A stretch of DNA of 43,430 nucleotides from an uncultured Clostridia bacterium (GCA_944391575.1 CALXUC010000012.1:1-43430), one strand, 5' to 3'. Positions 1 to 8,448 are shown, counted from the stretch's first letter. Numbers and translations are program-made. The notes: generated by a model from the letters alone, not told the origin.

Positions 1-2
1 AA

Positions 3-65
3 ATTACTGTAGAACAAGCAATTGCTTTAGCTAAACGTCAAGGGTACAAGTTGGTTAATTGTTAA
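3..65 (+). CDS. C-terminal fragment of an unknown protein
   Basis: An open frame enters from the left edge and ends at TAA 63-65. It encodes 20 residues, ending in AKRQGYKLVNC. A hairpin that could act as a terminator follows at 81-101. Too little remains to name the protein. The reading frame is chosen only because it is the one without an early stop and is followed by a terminator-like structure. Confidence 0.4.
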   Translation: MTVEQAIALAKRQGYKLVNC

Positions 66-80
66 GTTTACATAATTCTA

Positions 81-103
81 AAAAGCCGCCTATTTAGGCT
101 TAT
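81..103. terminator. Probable bidirectional terminator
   Basis: An AAGCC / GGCTT stem (an inner GCCT / AGGC pairing is the alternative) lies between the plus-strand gene fragment ending at 65 and the minus-strand glycosyltransferase ending at 171. Read on the minus strand, the stem is followed by TTTTT. On the plus strand a long T-rich stretch follows at 110-128. Convergent placement fits a shared terminator. Confidence 0.45.
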
Positions 104-170
104 TTGTCATGCCTTTTTTTATTTGTTTTTTGTTTCATCATTATCTTCTTCCTTTTTTAATTTTCTGCTT

Positions 171-1109
171 TTAATCATCTATATTTATTTTCTTATCAAT
201 AACATATTGTGGTCTTTTTTTGCTCTCGTCATAAATTCTCGAAATATACTCAGACATCATCCAAATTGCTAATAATTGCACTCCTGCAAAAAAAGTAATA
301 CTTACCATTATAGATGTCCAACCTGGCATTAATTCGTTCCAATTAAATATATAAGATAATATTGAATATACTAAAACTAAAAATGAAATAATTATTGAGA
401 AAACACCTATTCCACCTATTATTTTTAATGGCTTTGTTGAAAAACTTATTATTCCATCTGTAGCAAGTTTAAACATTTTTTTAAATGGATATTTTGTTTT
501 ACCAGCATATCTTTCTTTTCTTTCATATTCTATAGGTACTTGTTTAAAGCCTACCCAACTAAATAATCCTCTTAAAAATTTATTATGCTCTGGTAAACTG
601 TTTATAACGTCTATTACTTTTCTATCTGCCATTCTAAAATCACCAGTGTCTTTTGGTATCTCTATATCTGATAACCCATTCAAGATTTTATAAAACGCTT
701 TAGCTGTATATAATTTAAATTTTGATTCACCTTTTCTTACTTTTCTTTTTGCATAAATAACTTCATTACCATCTTCCCATAGTTTTAACATATCTGCAAT
801 TAATTCTGGTGGATCTTGTAAATCTGCATCAATTATAACAACTACATCCCCTGTAGTATGTTTTAAACCTGCTGTAACAGCTGCTTGATGGCCAAAGTTT
901 CTTGAAAAAGATATTACTTTTAAATTTATATCGCTATTTGCTAATTTTTGCAATATTTCTAAAGTCTTATCTTTACTACCATCATTTACAACTATTATCT
1001 CATAATTATAATCTTTTAAAGATTTTAAACAATTACTTACCCTTTTATAACATTCTTCTGCAACATCTTCTTCGTAATACATTGGTATAACTACTGATAT
1101 CTTTTTCAT
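171..1109 (-). CDS. Family 2 glycosyltransferase, DPM1/GtrB-like, membrane anchored
   Basis: The 312-aa protein has an N-terminal GT-A domain starting SVVIPMYYEE, with the nucleotide-sugar/metal motif DADLQDPPE near residue 95. Two hydrophobic segments lie near the C-terminus (about 230-256 and 264-288). This is the layout of polyprenyl-phosphate glycosyltransferases such as GtrB, which load a sugar from a nucleotide donor onto undecaprenyl phosphate at the inner face of the membrane. The acceptor and sugar cannot be read from sequence. It is the last gene of the ruvB operon, 28 nt after its upstream neighbour's stop, with RBS AGAGAGG before the ATG. No flippase or second transferase is nearby, so the glycan it serves is unknown. 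Confidence 0.85.
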   Translation of the reverse strand: MKKISVVIPMYYEEDVAEECYKRVSNCLKSLKDYNYEIIVVNDGSKDKTLEILQKLANSDINLKVISFSRNFGHQAAVTAGLKHTTGDVVVIIDADLQDPPELIADMLKLWEDGNEVIYAKRKVRKGESKFKLYTAKAFYKILNGLSDIEIPKDTGDFRMADRKVIDVINSLPEHNKFLRGLFSWVGFKQVPIEYERKERYAGKTKYPFKKMFKLATDGIISFSTKPLKIIGGIGVFSIIISFLVLVYSILSYIFNWNELMPGWTSIMVSITFFAGVQLLAIWMMSEYISRIYDESKKRPQYVIDKKINIDD

Positions 1110-1137
1110 ACATACCTCTCTTATTCTAATTTACTTA

Positions 1138-2214
1138 TTATCTACCATCATAATGTTCATCATTATCTTTTCCAATATTAGGATCATGGAACCTAAAAAA
1201 TTCTGGTTCTTTTTCTTCAAATTCTTTATCATCAAATGAACGTAATATTCCTTTATCTCCATCTATCAAATATTTTTTATCTTTAAAATTAAAAAGCAAA
1301 CATCTTATATGTCTTGTTGATTTTTCATCCTTTCCTTCAATCCTCTTCCAAACTTTTTTTCTTTTTTCAGGTCCATGCTTAATATCTATAATTTCTTTCA
1401 TATACTCAAATACGCCCTGTGAATCAATATCGTATTTTTCTATTAAAACTTTTATTGCATTATTTAAGAAATCAATCTCTTCTGGTACATTTTCTTCTCC
1501 CAAATCTTGAGACTTTATATCTTCATCAATTTTTTCTATAGAATATTTACTTTTTTTAGAATTAAAGTTATCTAACGTTTTCTTAAATTTATTGTTTTCA
1601 TCTTCCCATACTTTTATTCCTTCGGCTGTTAATCCAGTTTTTAGTCTAGTAAGGTCTTTTATATTATTAAAATCATCTAAGTCTAATGTTATACTATATT
1701 CTTTAGATGTTAACGCAACGTAATAATGTGTAAGTCCTTTATCCCACAAAATACAAACATTATATCCTTCCTTATTTTTTAATAATTCATTAAGCGATGT
1801 TGCAAGATATCTAGATAATTCAAAGCACACCCTTCTATTATGTTGTTTACGGTTTTCTTCCCATTTAGGATCAGTATCTCTCCCATACCAATCAGGTAAT
1901 AAAAATGTATCGTCATCGCTTTTCTTTATGTAAGATATAAGATTATCATCATACGTATAATCTTTGCACAATTTTTGGTAAAGTAATAAAATTTTCTCTT
2001 CTGTATTAAAGCTATCCTTTTTTTCTAACTCATTAATCCATGTAGAAACGTTGTCTGGTATTTTCCACTCATCCTTATCGTAAACTATTTCTTCACCTAA
2101 TTGTTCAATATTTTTATATTTCCCATTTGGATCTAATACGATTGTATGTTTTCGTTGTGAGCGCGTACTTAACAACTTATTAAATTTACTTAGTTTTTTT
2201 ACATCTGTAATCAT
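1138..2214 (-). CDS. Unknown protein with transglutaminase-like Cys-His-Asp pattern (paralogue A)
   Basis: About 358 aa. The start is the ATG giving MITDVKKL, because GGAGGAG lies about 6 nt upstream; a frame extension five residues longer overlaps that RBS. No signal peptide or membrane segment is visible. A conserved block runs WYGR...HNRRVCFELSRYL, then THYYVAL, then LDLDDFNNIKDLTRLK. A Cys near 130, a His near 163 and Asp near 178-180 occur in the order and spacing of the transglutaminase/papain-like triad. The C-terminal half is highly charged and ends in a second conserved block (FKDKKYLIDGDKGILRSFD). It is a clear paralogue of the gene at 2241-3257. The catalytic assignment is inferred; I do not recognise a named family. 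Confidence 0.6.
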   Translation of the reverse strand: MITDVKKLSKFNKLLSTRSQRKHTIVLDPNGKYKNIEQLGEEIVYDKDEWKIPDNVSTWINELEKKDSFNTEEKILLLYQKLCKDYTYDDNLISYIKKSDDDTFLLPDWYGRDTDPKWEENRKQHNRRVCFELSRYLATSLNELLKNKEGYNVCILWDKGLTHYYVALTSKEYSITLDLDDFNNIKDLTRLKTGLTAEGIKVWEDENNKFKKTLDNFNSKKSKYSIEKIDEDIKSQDLGEENVPEEIDFLNNAIKVLIEKYDIDSQGVFEYMKEIIDIKHGPEKRKKVWKRIEGKDEKSTRHIRCLLFNFKDKKYLIDGDKGILRSFDDKEFEEKEPEFFRFHDPNIGKDNDEHYDGR

Positions 2215-2240
2215 ATATCTCTCCTCCACATTAAAATTAA

Positions 2241-3257
2241 TTATCCTCCAAAGTACGGATACTCTTTCTCAACAGGATTAAAAACAAAATCTTTTTCTAA
2301 TTCTTTTCTATCAACTACTTTTAAAATCTTTTCTACACTATCCATTAAGTAAGTTTTACCATCTACCTCAAAAATAAAACATCTCTCATACCTTTTTTCT
2401 GGAATAGCTTTAACTTCTTTCCATAATTTTTCTACTTCTATTTCCTCTTGTTCAACTATAAATCTCATATATTCAAAAATTCCTTGAGGGTCGATATTAT
2501 GAGTATCTAAAGCTTCTAAAACGCCCTTAAAATATTGAATAATATTAATTTCTTGCTCTTTATAGCTTTCTCTTTCAGTTTCAATTTCGGCTAACTCAAC
2601 AGGTCTATTTTCATTAAACTTTTCAATCGCTTTTTGTAGCTTATGAAAATTATCTCTAAGTATTTTTATTCCCTTTATTGTTAAACCTAATTTTAATCTT
2701 GTAAGGTCTTTTATACTATTAAAATCATCTAAATCTAAAATAGCACTATAATCTTCACCAGTTAAACCTACAACATAATGTAAATTATCTTTGTCCCCCA
2801 CCATACAAGCTTCAAGTTTGCCATTATCGCCTAACAATTCATTTATTGCTTTTGCATAAAATCTAGCAAACTCATAACATATTCTTCTATTATGATTTTT
2901 CCTATTCTCTATCCATTCTTCTCCGACAATTCTACCATACCAATCAACAGCTATGTATTTAACATTTTCTGGGTCTGATGTATCCTTTCTAAAGAAGAAT
3001 AAAACATTTGCATCATACACATAGTTTAAACATATATGATTATACACAATTAAAATTTTTTCTTCAAAAGTAATTGTATTATCATTTTTTAGTGACTCTA
3101 CTAACCTTTCTATAGATTCTTCCATAGTCCATTTTACTTGGTCATATTCAATCCATTCTTCTTTTAAATCTCTATTAGGTTCTAAAATTATTTTATAATT
3201 TTCTCCTAACGCATCACAAATTTCATTATAAAAATTTTTAATATATTCATCTTTCAT
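2241..3257 (-). CDS. Unknown protein with transglutaminase-like Cys-His-Asp pattern (paralogue B)
   Basis: 338 aa, cytosolic by appearance. It shares with its neighbour the N-terminal EEKIL(L/I)(L/V)Y segment, the WYGR motif, HNRRICYEFARF with Cys127, LHYVVGL with His160, and ILDLDDFNSIKDLTRLK with Asp175/177. The nearly identical stretch around that Asp (DLDDFN-IKDLTRLK-GLT) suggests a functional core rather than general fold similarity. Both proteins also end in a short KTYLMD/KKYLID block. It sits between the 109-aa unknown and paralogue A in a tight operon, which points to duplication in place. A Cys-His-Asp hydrolase or transamidase is a reasonable inference; substrate and partners are unknown. 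Confidence 0.6.
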   Translation of the reverse strand: MKDEYIKNFYNEICDALGENYKIILEPNRDLKEEWIEYDQVKWTMEESIERLVESLKNDNTITFEEKILIVYNHICLNYVYDANVLFFFRKDTSDPENVKYIAVDWYGRIVGEEWIENRKNHNRRICYEFARFYAKAINELLGDNGKLEACMVGDKDNLHYVVGLTGEDYSAILDLDDFNSIKDLTRLKLGLTIKGIKILRDNFHKLQKAIEKFNENRPVELAEIETERESYKEQEINIIQYFKGVLEALDTHNIDPQGIFEYMRFIVEQEEIEVEKLWKEVKAIPEKRYERCFIFEVDGKTYLMDSVEKILKVVDRKELEKDFVFNPVEKEYPYFGG

Positions 3258-3273
3258 TTAAAATTCCCCCATT

Positions 3274-3603
3274 TTACATATTTTTCTTTTTAAAAATATC
3301 ATTATAATTAGTATTATACTTAATAATTATACTTTCATCATTTTCTTTAATTTCGCCACTGTTTAACAAATCGCGATAAGACTTTTCAGCAATTAATTTA
3401 CTATATACATTTTCTAATTGTTCTTCTTTAACTCCCACTCTTTTTAGTATTTCGATTGCACTTTTCTTACTAATTTTAAAGAAGAATGCTTTATCTTTTA
3501 AATATTCCCCTATCCTTAAATTACTATCAAAATTTTCATTTTTATTCTTTAATGTTTCTATCATTGCCTCGTTCATTACATCAACAACAACAAATTCGTT
3601 CAT
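3274..3603 (-). CDS. Unknown 109-aa charged protein between ruvB and the transglutaminase-like pair
   Basis: A small, Lys/Glu-rich, cytosolic-looking protein (starts MNEFVVVDVMNEAM) with no cysteine and no membrane segment. Its stop is 16 nt upstream of paralogue B, and its start lies 16 nt after the ruvB stop, so it is almost certainly co-transcribed. RBS AGGAGGAT precedes the ATG. I do not recognise it. Its position directly before two putative cysteine enzymes makes it a candidate partner or inhibitor, but only the gene order supports that. Confidence 0.6.
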   Translation of the reverse strand: MNEFVVVDVMNEAMIETLKNKNENFDSNLRIGEYLKDKAFFFKISKKSAIEILKRVGVKEEQLENVYSKLIAEKSYRDLLNSGEIKENDESIIIKYNTNYNDIFKKKNM

Positions 3604-3619
3604 AAATTTATCCTCCTAC

Positions 3620-4633
3620 TTAATTATTTAATTCTGCAATTCCTAAGTGCTTATATGCTAAAGGAGTTACTTCTCTACCTCTTGGAGTTCTTACTAAAAA
3701 GCCTAGCTGAATTAAATATGGCTCATATACATCTTCTATAGTTTCAGTCTCTTCTCCTATAGTTACAGCTATAGCTTCTAAACCTACAGGACCTCCTGCA
3801 TAATTTACTATTATTGTTTTTAATAATTTTCTATCTATTTCATCTAACCCTAAATCATCAATATCTAATCTATTTAATGCTATTTTTGCTATTTCTTTTG
3901 TAATACCACCATCACCTAATACGCTTGCATAATCTCTTACTCTTTTTAATAATCTATTTGCAATTCTAGGCGTACCGCGAGAACGTCTTGCTATTTCAAC
4001 AGCGCCTTCATTATCTATTGATACTTTTAAAATATCTGCAGAACGTTTTACTATTGTTGTTAAGTCTTCTGTATTATATAATTCTAATCTGCTAATAATA
4101 CCAAACCTATCTCGTAATGGCGTAGTTAAAGAACCGGCCTTTGTAGTTGCACCTATCAAAGTAAATTTAGGTAAATCAAGCCTAATAGATCTAGCACTTG
4201 GGCCTTTCCCTATTATAATATCTAAACTATAATCTTCCAAAGCAGGATATAAAATTTCTTCAACACTCTTATTTAATCTATGAATTTCATCTATAAATAA
4301 AACATCATTTTCTGACAAATTTGTTAATAATGCAGCTAAATCCCCTGGTTTCTCTATTGCAGGGCCTGATGTTATTTTAATATTAGAATTCATTTCGTTA
4401 GCTATAATATTTGATAATGTAGTTTTACCAAGTCCCGGAGGTCCATATAATAATACGTGATCTAAAGGTTCGTTTCTCTTCTTAGCTGCTTCAATATATA
4501 TTTTAATACTATCTTTTACTTTATTTTGACCAATATATTCGTTTAAAAATTTTGGTCTTAATGAAGTTTCAATTATTTCTTCTGATTGGTTTTGAAGACT
4601 TGGTTGTAAAATATTATCTAAGTTATCTTGCAT
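3620..4633 (-). CDS. ruvB: Holliday junction branch-migration ATPase RuvB
   Basis: 337 aa, the usual RuvB length. The AAA+ core has Walker A GPPGLGKT at 64-71, Walker B with LFIDEIHRL at about 112-120, a sensor region ([11 protein letters not shown]), and the C-terminal winged-helix DNA-binding domain with [12 protein letters not shown] and [20 protein letters not shown]. RuvB forms hexamers that drive branch migration with RuvA, and RuvC resolves the junction. Unlike many Firmicutes, no ruvA or queA flanks it here: ruvB instead leads an operon of unknown genes and a glycosyltransferase. A likely promoter lies at 4683-4711. Confidence 0.97.
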   Translation of the reverse strand: MQDNLDNILQPSLQNQSEEIIETSLRPKFLNEYIGQNKVKDSIKIYIEAAKKRNEPLDHVLLYGPPGLGKTTLSNIIANEMNSNIKITSGPAIEKPGDLAALLTNLSENDVLFIDEIHRLNKSVEEILYPALEDYSLDIIIGKGPSARSIRLDLPKFTLIGATTKAGSLTTPLRDRFGIISRLELYNTEDLTTIVKRSADILKVSIDNEGAVEIARRSRGTPRIANRLLKRVRDYASVLGDGGITKEIAKIALNRLDIDDLGLDEIDRKLLKTIIVNYAGGPVGLEAIAVTIGEETETIEDVYEPYLIQLGFLVRTPRGREVTPLAYKHLGIAELNN

Positions 4634-4682
4634 AATTATTCCTTCCTATAATTTTTTAACTATTATTTGATTTCACTTAAAT

Positions 4683-4711
4683 ATTTTACTATAAAAGATA
4701 TAAAATATCAA
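4683..4711 (-). promoter_or_regulatory. Probable sigma-A promoter of the ruvB operon
   Basis: Read on the minus strand there is a -35 TTGATA (4706-4711), a 17-nt spacer, and a -10 TAAAAT (4683-4688), about 50 nt upstream of the ruvB ATG. Spacing is ideal; the -35 matches five of six consensus bases. The mobile repeat copy at 4741-4890 is inserted only 30 nt upstream of this -35. Confidence 0.55.
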
Positions 4712-4740
4712 GAAATTTTATTAAACAAAAATAATACTTG

Positions 4741-4890
4741 GTTACAGTTCAGTAAAAATTTTATAAAAGCTTGATATATAGCTATTTTTAGTCAAAACAT
4801 AGCTAGGGCGCCACAATCCGGGTCTTGACTTGCAAATAGCTATATATCAAGTTTTTGCAAAAGTTATATGTTCTCTTACTGAATTGTAAC
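4741..4890. mobile_element. Palindromic MITE-like element, copy A, with 8-bp target duplication
   Basis: A 150-bp non-coding element. Outer inverted repeats are GTTACAGTTCAGTAA (4741-4755) and TTACTGAATTGTAAC (4876-4890), one mismatch. An inner hairpin pairs 4770-4787 with 4834-4851, and inside it AGTCAA pairs with TTGACT around a conserved loop containing AATCCGGGTC. Perfect direct repeats AATACTTG flank it at 4733-4740 and 4891-4898, as left by a DDE-type transposase. No ORF is inside, so movement would need a transposase supplied in trans. It lies in the gene-free interval 4634-5166, which otherwise holds copy B, the ruvB promoter and the rplQ terminator. Confidence 0.85.
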
Positions 4891-4956
4891 AATACTTGTA
4901 TTATATCACAAAAACATATGTTTGTAAATAATTTTAAGAAAATTTTGTAATTTTTT

Positions 4957-5097
4957 GTTACAATTCAGGATATACTTGCTAGAAGCTTGATATATAGCTA
5001 TTTTTAGTCAAAACATAGCTAGGGTGACACAATCCGGGTCTTGACTTGCAAATAGCTATATATCAAGCTTCTACTTAAAGGTCTGCTGAATTATTAC
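4957..5097. mobile_element. Palindromic MITE-like element, copy B, with 8-bp target duplication
   Basis: A 141-bp element with left end GTTACAATTCAG (4957-4968) and right end CTGAATTATTAC (5086-5097). The inner hairpin is perfect over 24 bp: 4980-5003 pairs with 5050-5073. The core is almost identical to copy A. Perfect direct repeats AATTTTTT at 4949-4956 and 5098-5105 flank it. Two copies within 360 bp, each with its own different 8-bp duplication, show separate insertions rather than one tandem duplication. The right duplication lies about 20 nt from the rplQ terminator T-run. Confidence 0.85.
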
Positions 5098-5124
5098 AAT
5101 TTTTTATAATTAAAAGGTTACAAT

Positions 5125-5158
5125 TAAAAAAACACCTAAAGTTTCCTCTAAGTGTTTT
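5125..5158 (-). terminator. Intrinsic terminator of the ribosomal operon after rplQ
   Basis: On the minus strand AACACTTA pairs with TAGGTGTT (one G-U pair) around GAGGAAACTT, directly followed by a run of seven T. It starts about 9 nt past the rplQ stop, so it is the natural end of the S10-spc-alpha transcript. Confidence 0.7.
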
Positions 5159-5166
5159 ATAATTTA

Positions 5167-5703
5167 TTAAACTAATTGTAATATTACTTTTTCAGCTCCA
5201 TCGCCGAATCTTCTACCTATTCTAACTATTTTTGTATAGCCACCTACTCTACCTTCATATTTAGGTGCTATTTCGTTAAATAATTTTGATGGTAAATCTA
5301 CTTTATTTCCTTCAGAATCAGATACTTTATTTAATTTTCTCATTATTTTTCTTCTAGCATTTAATCTTGAAGGCATATCTTTTTGTCTTTTCTCCATTTT
5401 TTCTTCTTTTACGACTCTAAGATATTCTTTACCATTTTTGCTTGTTACTTTTTCAGTTTCTTTATTACCTTTAGCATCTAATTTAGCTTTTACTACTTTA
5501 ACTTCTACTTCTTCAAAGTTTTTAGCTTCTTTTACTGCTAAAGCGATTATGCTATCAGCAATGGCTTTTACTTCTTTAGCTCTTGCTAAAGTTGTTTCTA
5601 TTTTGCCATGTAATATTAAATCTGTTGTTTGTGATTTCAACATTGCTAATCTAATATCAGTTGTTCTGCCTAATTTTCTATCAGTTGCCATTTTATTATT
5701 CAC
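5167..5703 (-). CDS. rplQ: 50S ribosomal protein L17 with a charged internal insertion
   Basis: 178 aa versus about 112-125 for most bacterial L17. The N-terminal block (DRKLGRTTDIRLAMLKSQTT then IETTLARAKEVKAIAD) and C-terminal block (LFNEIAPKYEGRVGGYTKIVRIG, ending EKVILQLV) are standard. Between them a stretch of roughly 50-60 Lys/Glu-rich residues replaces the short linker. L17 sits near the exit of the large-subunit polypeptide tunnel. It is the last gene of the alpha operon, 18 nt after rpoA. RBS AGGTG precedes the start; the encoded MATDRKLG four residues later is the alternative start. Confidence 0.95.
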   Translation of the reverse strand: MNNKMATDRKLGRTTDIRLAMLKSQTTDLILHGKIETTLARAKEVKAIADSIIALAVKEAKNFEEVEVKVVKAKLDAKGNKETEKVTSKNGKEYLRVVKEEKMEKRQKDMPSRLNARRKIMRKLNKVSDSEGNKVDLPSKLFNEIAPKYEGRVGGYTKIVRIGRRFGDGAEKVILQLV

Positions 5704-5721
5704 CTCTTTTTGTAATATTTT

Positions 5722-6669
5722 CTATTCATCTTCATCTTTAAAAGATAATCCTAATGATTTTACTTTACTTATAACTTCTTCTAAAGATTTTCTACCTAAA
5801 TTTCTCACTTTCATTAAATGAGATTCTGTCTTATTTGTTAAGTCTTCTACTGTAAATATACCAGCTCTCTTTAAACAATTATATGATCTTACAGATAATT
5901 CTAATTCTTCTATAGGCATTTCTAATACACGCTCTTTCTTAGTTTCTTCTTTTTCAATCATAACTTGTGTATTTTTAGCTACTTCTGATAAATCTACAAA
6001 TAATTCTAAGTGACCTGTCATTATTTTTGCAGCTAAACTTAATGCTTCAAATGGTTTTAAGCTTCCGTCTGTCCATACTTCTATAGTTAATTTGTCAAAG
6101 TCCATCATTTGCCCAACTCTAGCTGTTTCAACAGTATAATTTACTTTTTTAACAGGTGTAAAAATTGAGTCTATTGGTAAAACATTTAATGCTTGGTTTG
6201 TTTTTTTGTTGTTTTCAGCAGTATTATATCCTCTTCCTCTTTCAACAGTCATTTCCATTTTTAAAGTTTCACCTTCAGCTACTGTTGCAATATGAAGATC
6301 AGGATTTAATATTTCTACTGTACCGTCTGTAATTATATCTCCTGCCTTTACTTCTCCTTCACCTTTAAAATCAATAGTTACAACTTTTTCTTGCATATCA
6401 TGAAGTTTTAATCTTACATTTTTTAAATTTAAGATTATTTCTGGTACGTCTTCTACAACTCCTGGAACTGTTGAAAATTCATGTACTACACCATCTATTT
6501 TTATACTAGTTATAGCAGCACCTGGTAATGAAGAACGTAATATTCTTCTTAATGAATTTCCTAATGTGATACCGTAACCCCTTTCTAATGGTTCGCATAC
6601 AAATTTTCCATAATTTTCTGCATCATTCATTACTAAGCATTCAATGTTTGGTTTTTCAAACTCTATCAT
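5722..6669 (-). CDS. rpoA: RNA polymerase alpha subunit
   Basis: 315 aa, full length. The N-terminal dimerisation domain has [20 protein letters not shown] and the [15 protein letters not shown] block. The C-terminal domain has the helix-hairpin-helix segments [15 protein letters not shown] and [14 protein letters not shown] that contact UP elements and activators. The protein ends in an acidic KDEDE tail. It lies between rpsD and rplQ as in other Firmicutes, with RBS AAGGAGG before the start. Confidence 0.98.
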   Translation of the reverse strand: MIEFEKPNIECLVMNDAENYGKFVCEPLERGYGITLGNSLRRILRSSLPGAAITSIKIDGVVHEFSTVPGVVEDVPEIILNLKNVRLKLHDMQEKVVTIDFKGEGEVKAGDIITDGTVEILNPDLHIATVAEGETLKMEMTVERGRGYNTAENNKKTNQALNVLPIDSIFTPVKKVNYTVETARVGQMMDFDKLTIEVWTDGSLKPFEALSLAAKIMTGHLELFVDLSEVAKNTQVMIEKEETKKERVLEMPIEELELSVRSYNCLKRAGIFTVEDLTNKTESHLMKVRNLGRKSLEEVISKVKSLGLSFKDEDE

Positions 6670-6762
6670 TATTACCCTCCTTGAAATATTAAATTTATAT
6701 TAATATTTCTAATTTTAAATATCAAATTTCTAAATTCAATTTTAAATATATAAGTATAATCA

Positions 6763-7356
6763 TTATTTTGAATATAATTCAACTATTAAATGCTCTGCTA
6801 CATCATAATCAATGTCTTCTCTTGATGCTAATCTAACTACTTTACCAGACATATTTTTACCATCAACTTCTACCCAAGGAGCCATTGCTCTACCGGCACT
6901 TAATTCGATATTTTCTTTTATTGTTTTATTATCTTTTTTATTTTCTTTTACAGCTATAACATCACCAGCTTTTACTATGTATGATGCTATATCAACTTTT
7001 TTACCGTTTACTGTAAATTGTCCATGGTTTACATATTGTCTAGCTTGTGCTCTTGTTTTTGCAAACCCCATTCTAAAAACAACGTTATCTAATCTGCTTT
7101 CTAATAATGTAAGCAAGTTTTCACCAGTAATACCTTTTTTACTTGAAGCTATTTCAAAGTATTTTCTGAATTGTCTTTCACCTACACCATATATAAATTT
7201 TACTTTTTGTTTTTCTGTAAGTTGCATTCCATACTCACTAACTTTTTTGTTAGCTTTTTTTGGCTTTTTATTTGATTTTTTATCAATTCCTAAAACCATA
7301 GGTTCAATACCTAATGTTCTACATCTTTTAAGAATTGGATCTCTTTTTACTGACAT
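6763..7356 (-). CDS. rpsD: 30S ribosomal protein S4
   Basis: 197 aa, typical length. It begins VKRDPILKRCRTLGIEP, the clostridial form without the four-cysteine zinc site, and contains the S4 RNA-binding domain with RLDNVVFRMGFAKTRAQARQYVNHGQFTVNG. S4 nucleates assembly of the 16S 5' domain. In many bacteria S4 also represses the alpha operon, but the 34-nt gap to rpsK leaves no room for a separate S4 leader here. It is encoded inside the alpha operon rather than at a distant site as in Bacillus. Confidence 0.97.
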   Translation of the reverse strand: MSVKRDPILKRCRTLGIEPMVLGIDKKSNKKPKKANKKVSEYGMQLTEKQKVKFIYGVGERQFRKYFEIASSKKGITGENLLTLLESRLDNVVFRMGFAKTRAQARQYVNHGQFTVNGKKVDIASYIVKAGDVIAVKENKKDNKTIKENIELSAGRAMAPWVEVDGKNMSGKVVRLASREDIDYDVAEHLIVELYSK

Positions 7357-7390
7357 TTATATTTTCACCTCTCTATTATAAGATATTTTT

Positions 7391-7786
7391 TTACACTCTT
7401 CTTCTTTTTGGTGGTCTACAACCATTATGTGGAATTGGTGTAACGTCTTTTATCATACTTATTTCAAGACCTGTAGCTTGTAAAGATCTTATTGCAGCTT
7501 CACGTCCTGCTCCTGGTCCTTTTACATATACTTCTACTGTTTTTAAGCCATGTTCCATTGCTGCTTTTGCTGCTGTTTCAGCTGCATTGCCTGCTGCAAA
7601 TGGTGTACTTTTTCTTGAACCTTTAAAGCCTAATTCACCAGCACTAGCCCAAGATAATGTATTACCTTGTGAATCTGTTATAGTAACAATAGTATTATTA
7701 AAGCTTGAATGTATATGTGCTTGACCTTTATCTACATTTTTTCTGTTTCTTCTTGAAACATTCTTTTTTGTTACTGCTTTAGCCAT
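7391..7786 (-). CDS. rpsK: 30S ribosomal protein S11
   Basis: 131 aa. The pattern [22 protein letters not shown], the core [20 protein letters not shown] and the C-terminal [18 protein letters not shown] are diagnostic of uS11, a platform protein that contacts S7 and S18-region rRNA near the E site. It lies 15 nt after rpsM, RBS GGAGG. Nothing unusual in length or key residues. Confidence 0.98.
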   Translation of the reverse strand: MAKAVTKKNVSRRNRKNVDKGQAHIHSSFNNTIVTITDSQGNTLSWASAGELGFKGSRKSTPFAAGNAAETAAKAAMEHGLKTVEVYVKGPGAGREAAIRSLQATGLEISMIKDVTPIPHNGCRPPKRRRV

Positions 7787-7801
7787 TATAGATTATCCTC
7801 C

Positions 7802-8173
7802 TTAAACACTCTTTTTACTTTTACTAACTAATTTTCTAGGACCTTTTCTTGTACGAGCATTAGTTTTTGTTCTTTGTCCTCTTACAGGTAGTCCTCTTCT
7901 ATGTCTTAAGCCTCTATAACATCCGATTTCTGTTAATCTTTTAATATTTAAAGCGACTTCTCTTCTTAAATCACCTTCAACTTTGTAGTCTTCCATAGCC
8001 TTTCTTATTTTATTAACATCCTCATCTGATAAATCTTTTACTCTAGTATCTGGATTTACTCCAGCTTCTGCAAGAATCTTATTTGAACTTGTTCTTCCTA
8101 TACCATAAATATAAGTAAGTCCTATTTCAACTCTTTTTTCTCTAGGTAAATCTACTCCTGCTATACGAGCCAT
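7802..8173 (-). CDS. rpsM: 30S ribosomal protein S13
   Basis: 123 aa from the ATG giving [14 protein letters not shown]. The start is set by GGAGGTG 9 nt upstream; a longer frame would begin inside that RBS. It has the helix-two-turn-helix [48 protein letters not shown], and the basic tail [13 protein letters not shown]13 sits in the 30S head and forms bridge B1 with L5. An unusually long gap (161 nt) with two hairpins separates it from rpmJ. Confidence 0.97.
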   Translation of the reverse strand: MARIAGVDLPREKRVEIGLTYIYGIGRTSSNKILAEAGVNPDTRVKDLSDEDVNKIRKAMEDYKVEGDLRREVALNIKRLTEIGCYRGLRHRRGLPVRGQRTKTNARTRKGPRKLVSKSKKSV

Positions 8174-8206
8174 AATTTTTAGCACCTCCATATTTTTTTC
8201 TTGATT

Positions 8207-8320
8207 AAAAATATTTCTTGGGATTGTAATCGTTTTTTACATAGAAAAAACGACAAAGAATATTTTTAAAATTTATATAAACACAATTAAATTTATCAGC
8301 CGCTACTTAATTGTGTTGAT
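8207..8320 (-). other. Two stable hairpins in the rpmJ-rpsM gap
   Basis: The 161-nt gap between rpmJ and rpsM holds two inverted repeats. At 8281-8320, ACACAATTAA pairs perfectly with TTAATTGTGT around a GC-richer loop. At about 8207-8270, an AAAAATATT..CTT / AAG..AATATTTTT outer stem encloses a CGTTTTTT / AAAAAACG stem. Other gaps in this operon are mostly 5-60 nt. They could be an attenuator, an RNA processing site or transcript-stabilising structures; neither has a perfect terminator T-run. Confidence 0.45.
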
Positions 8321-8334
8321 ATCTTAACTTTAAA

Positions 8335-8448
8335 TTAACCTTGTCTTTGTTTATGTTTTGGGTTTTCACATATTACCCTAACAACACCTTTTCTTTTAAT
8401 TACCTTGCATTTTTCGCACATCTTTTTTACTGATGGTCTTACCTTCAT
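8335..8448 (-). CDS. rpmJ: 50S ribosomal protein L36
   Basis: A 37-aa protein, [20 protein letters not shown] continuing to [10 protein letters not shown]. The zinc-ribbon ligands are Cys11, Cys14, Cys27 and His32, so this is the zinc-binding (C+) form. L36 binds 23S rRNA near the factor-binding region. It lies between infA and rpsM as usual, with RBS GAGGTG. The gene is short, but length, motif and context leave little doubt. Confidence 0.97.
   Translation of the reverse strand: MKVRPSVKKMCEKCKVIKRKGVVRVICENPKHKQRQG

Noticed and set aside
4741-5097. The repeated hairpins considered as a CRISPR array
   Set aside because: Only two copies occur here, with no regular spacers and no cas genes; the 8-bp duplications show they are mobile elements.
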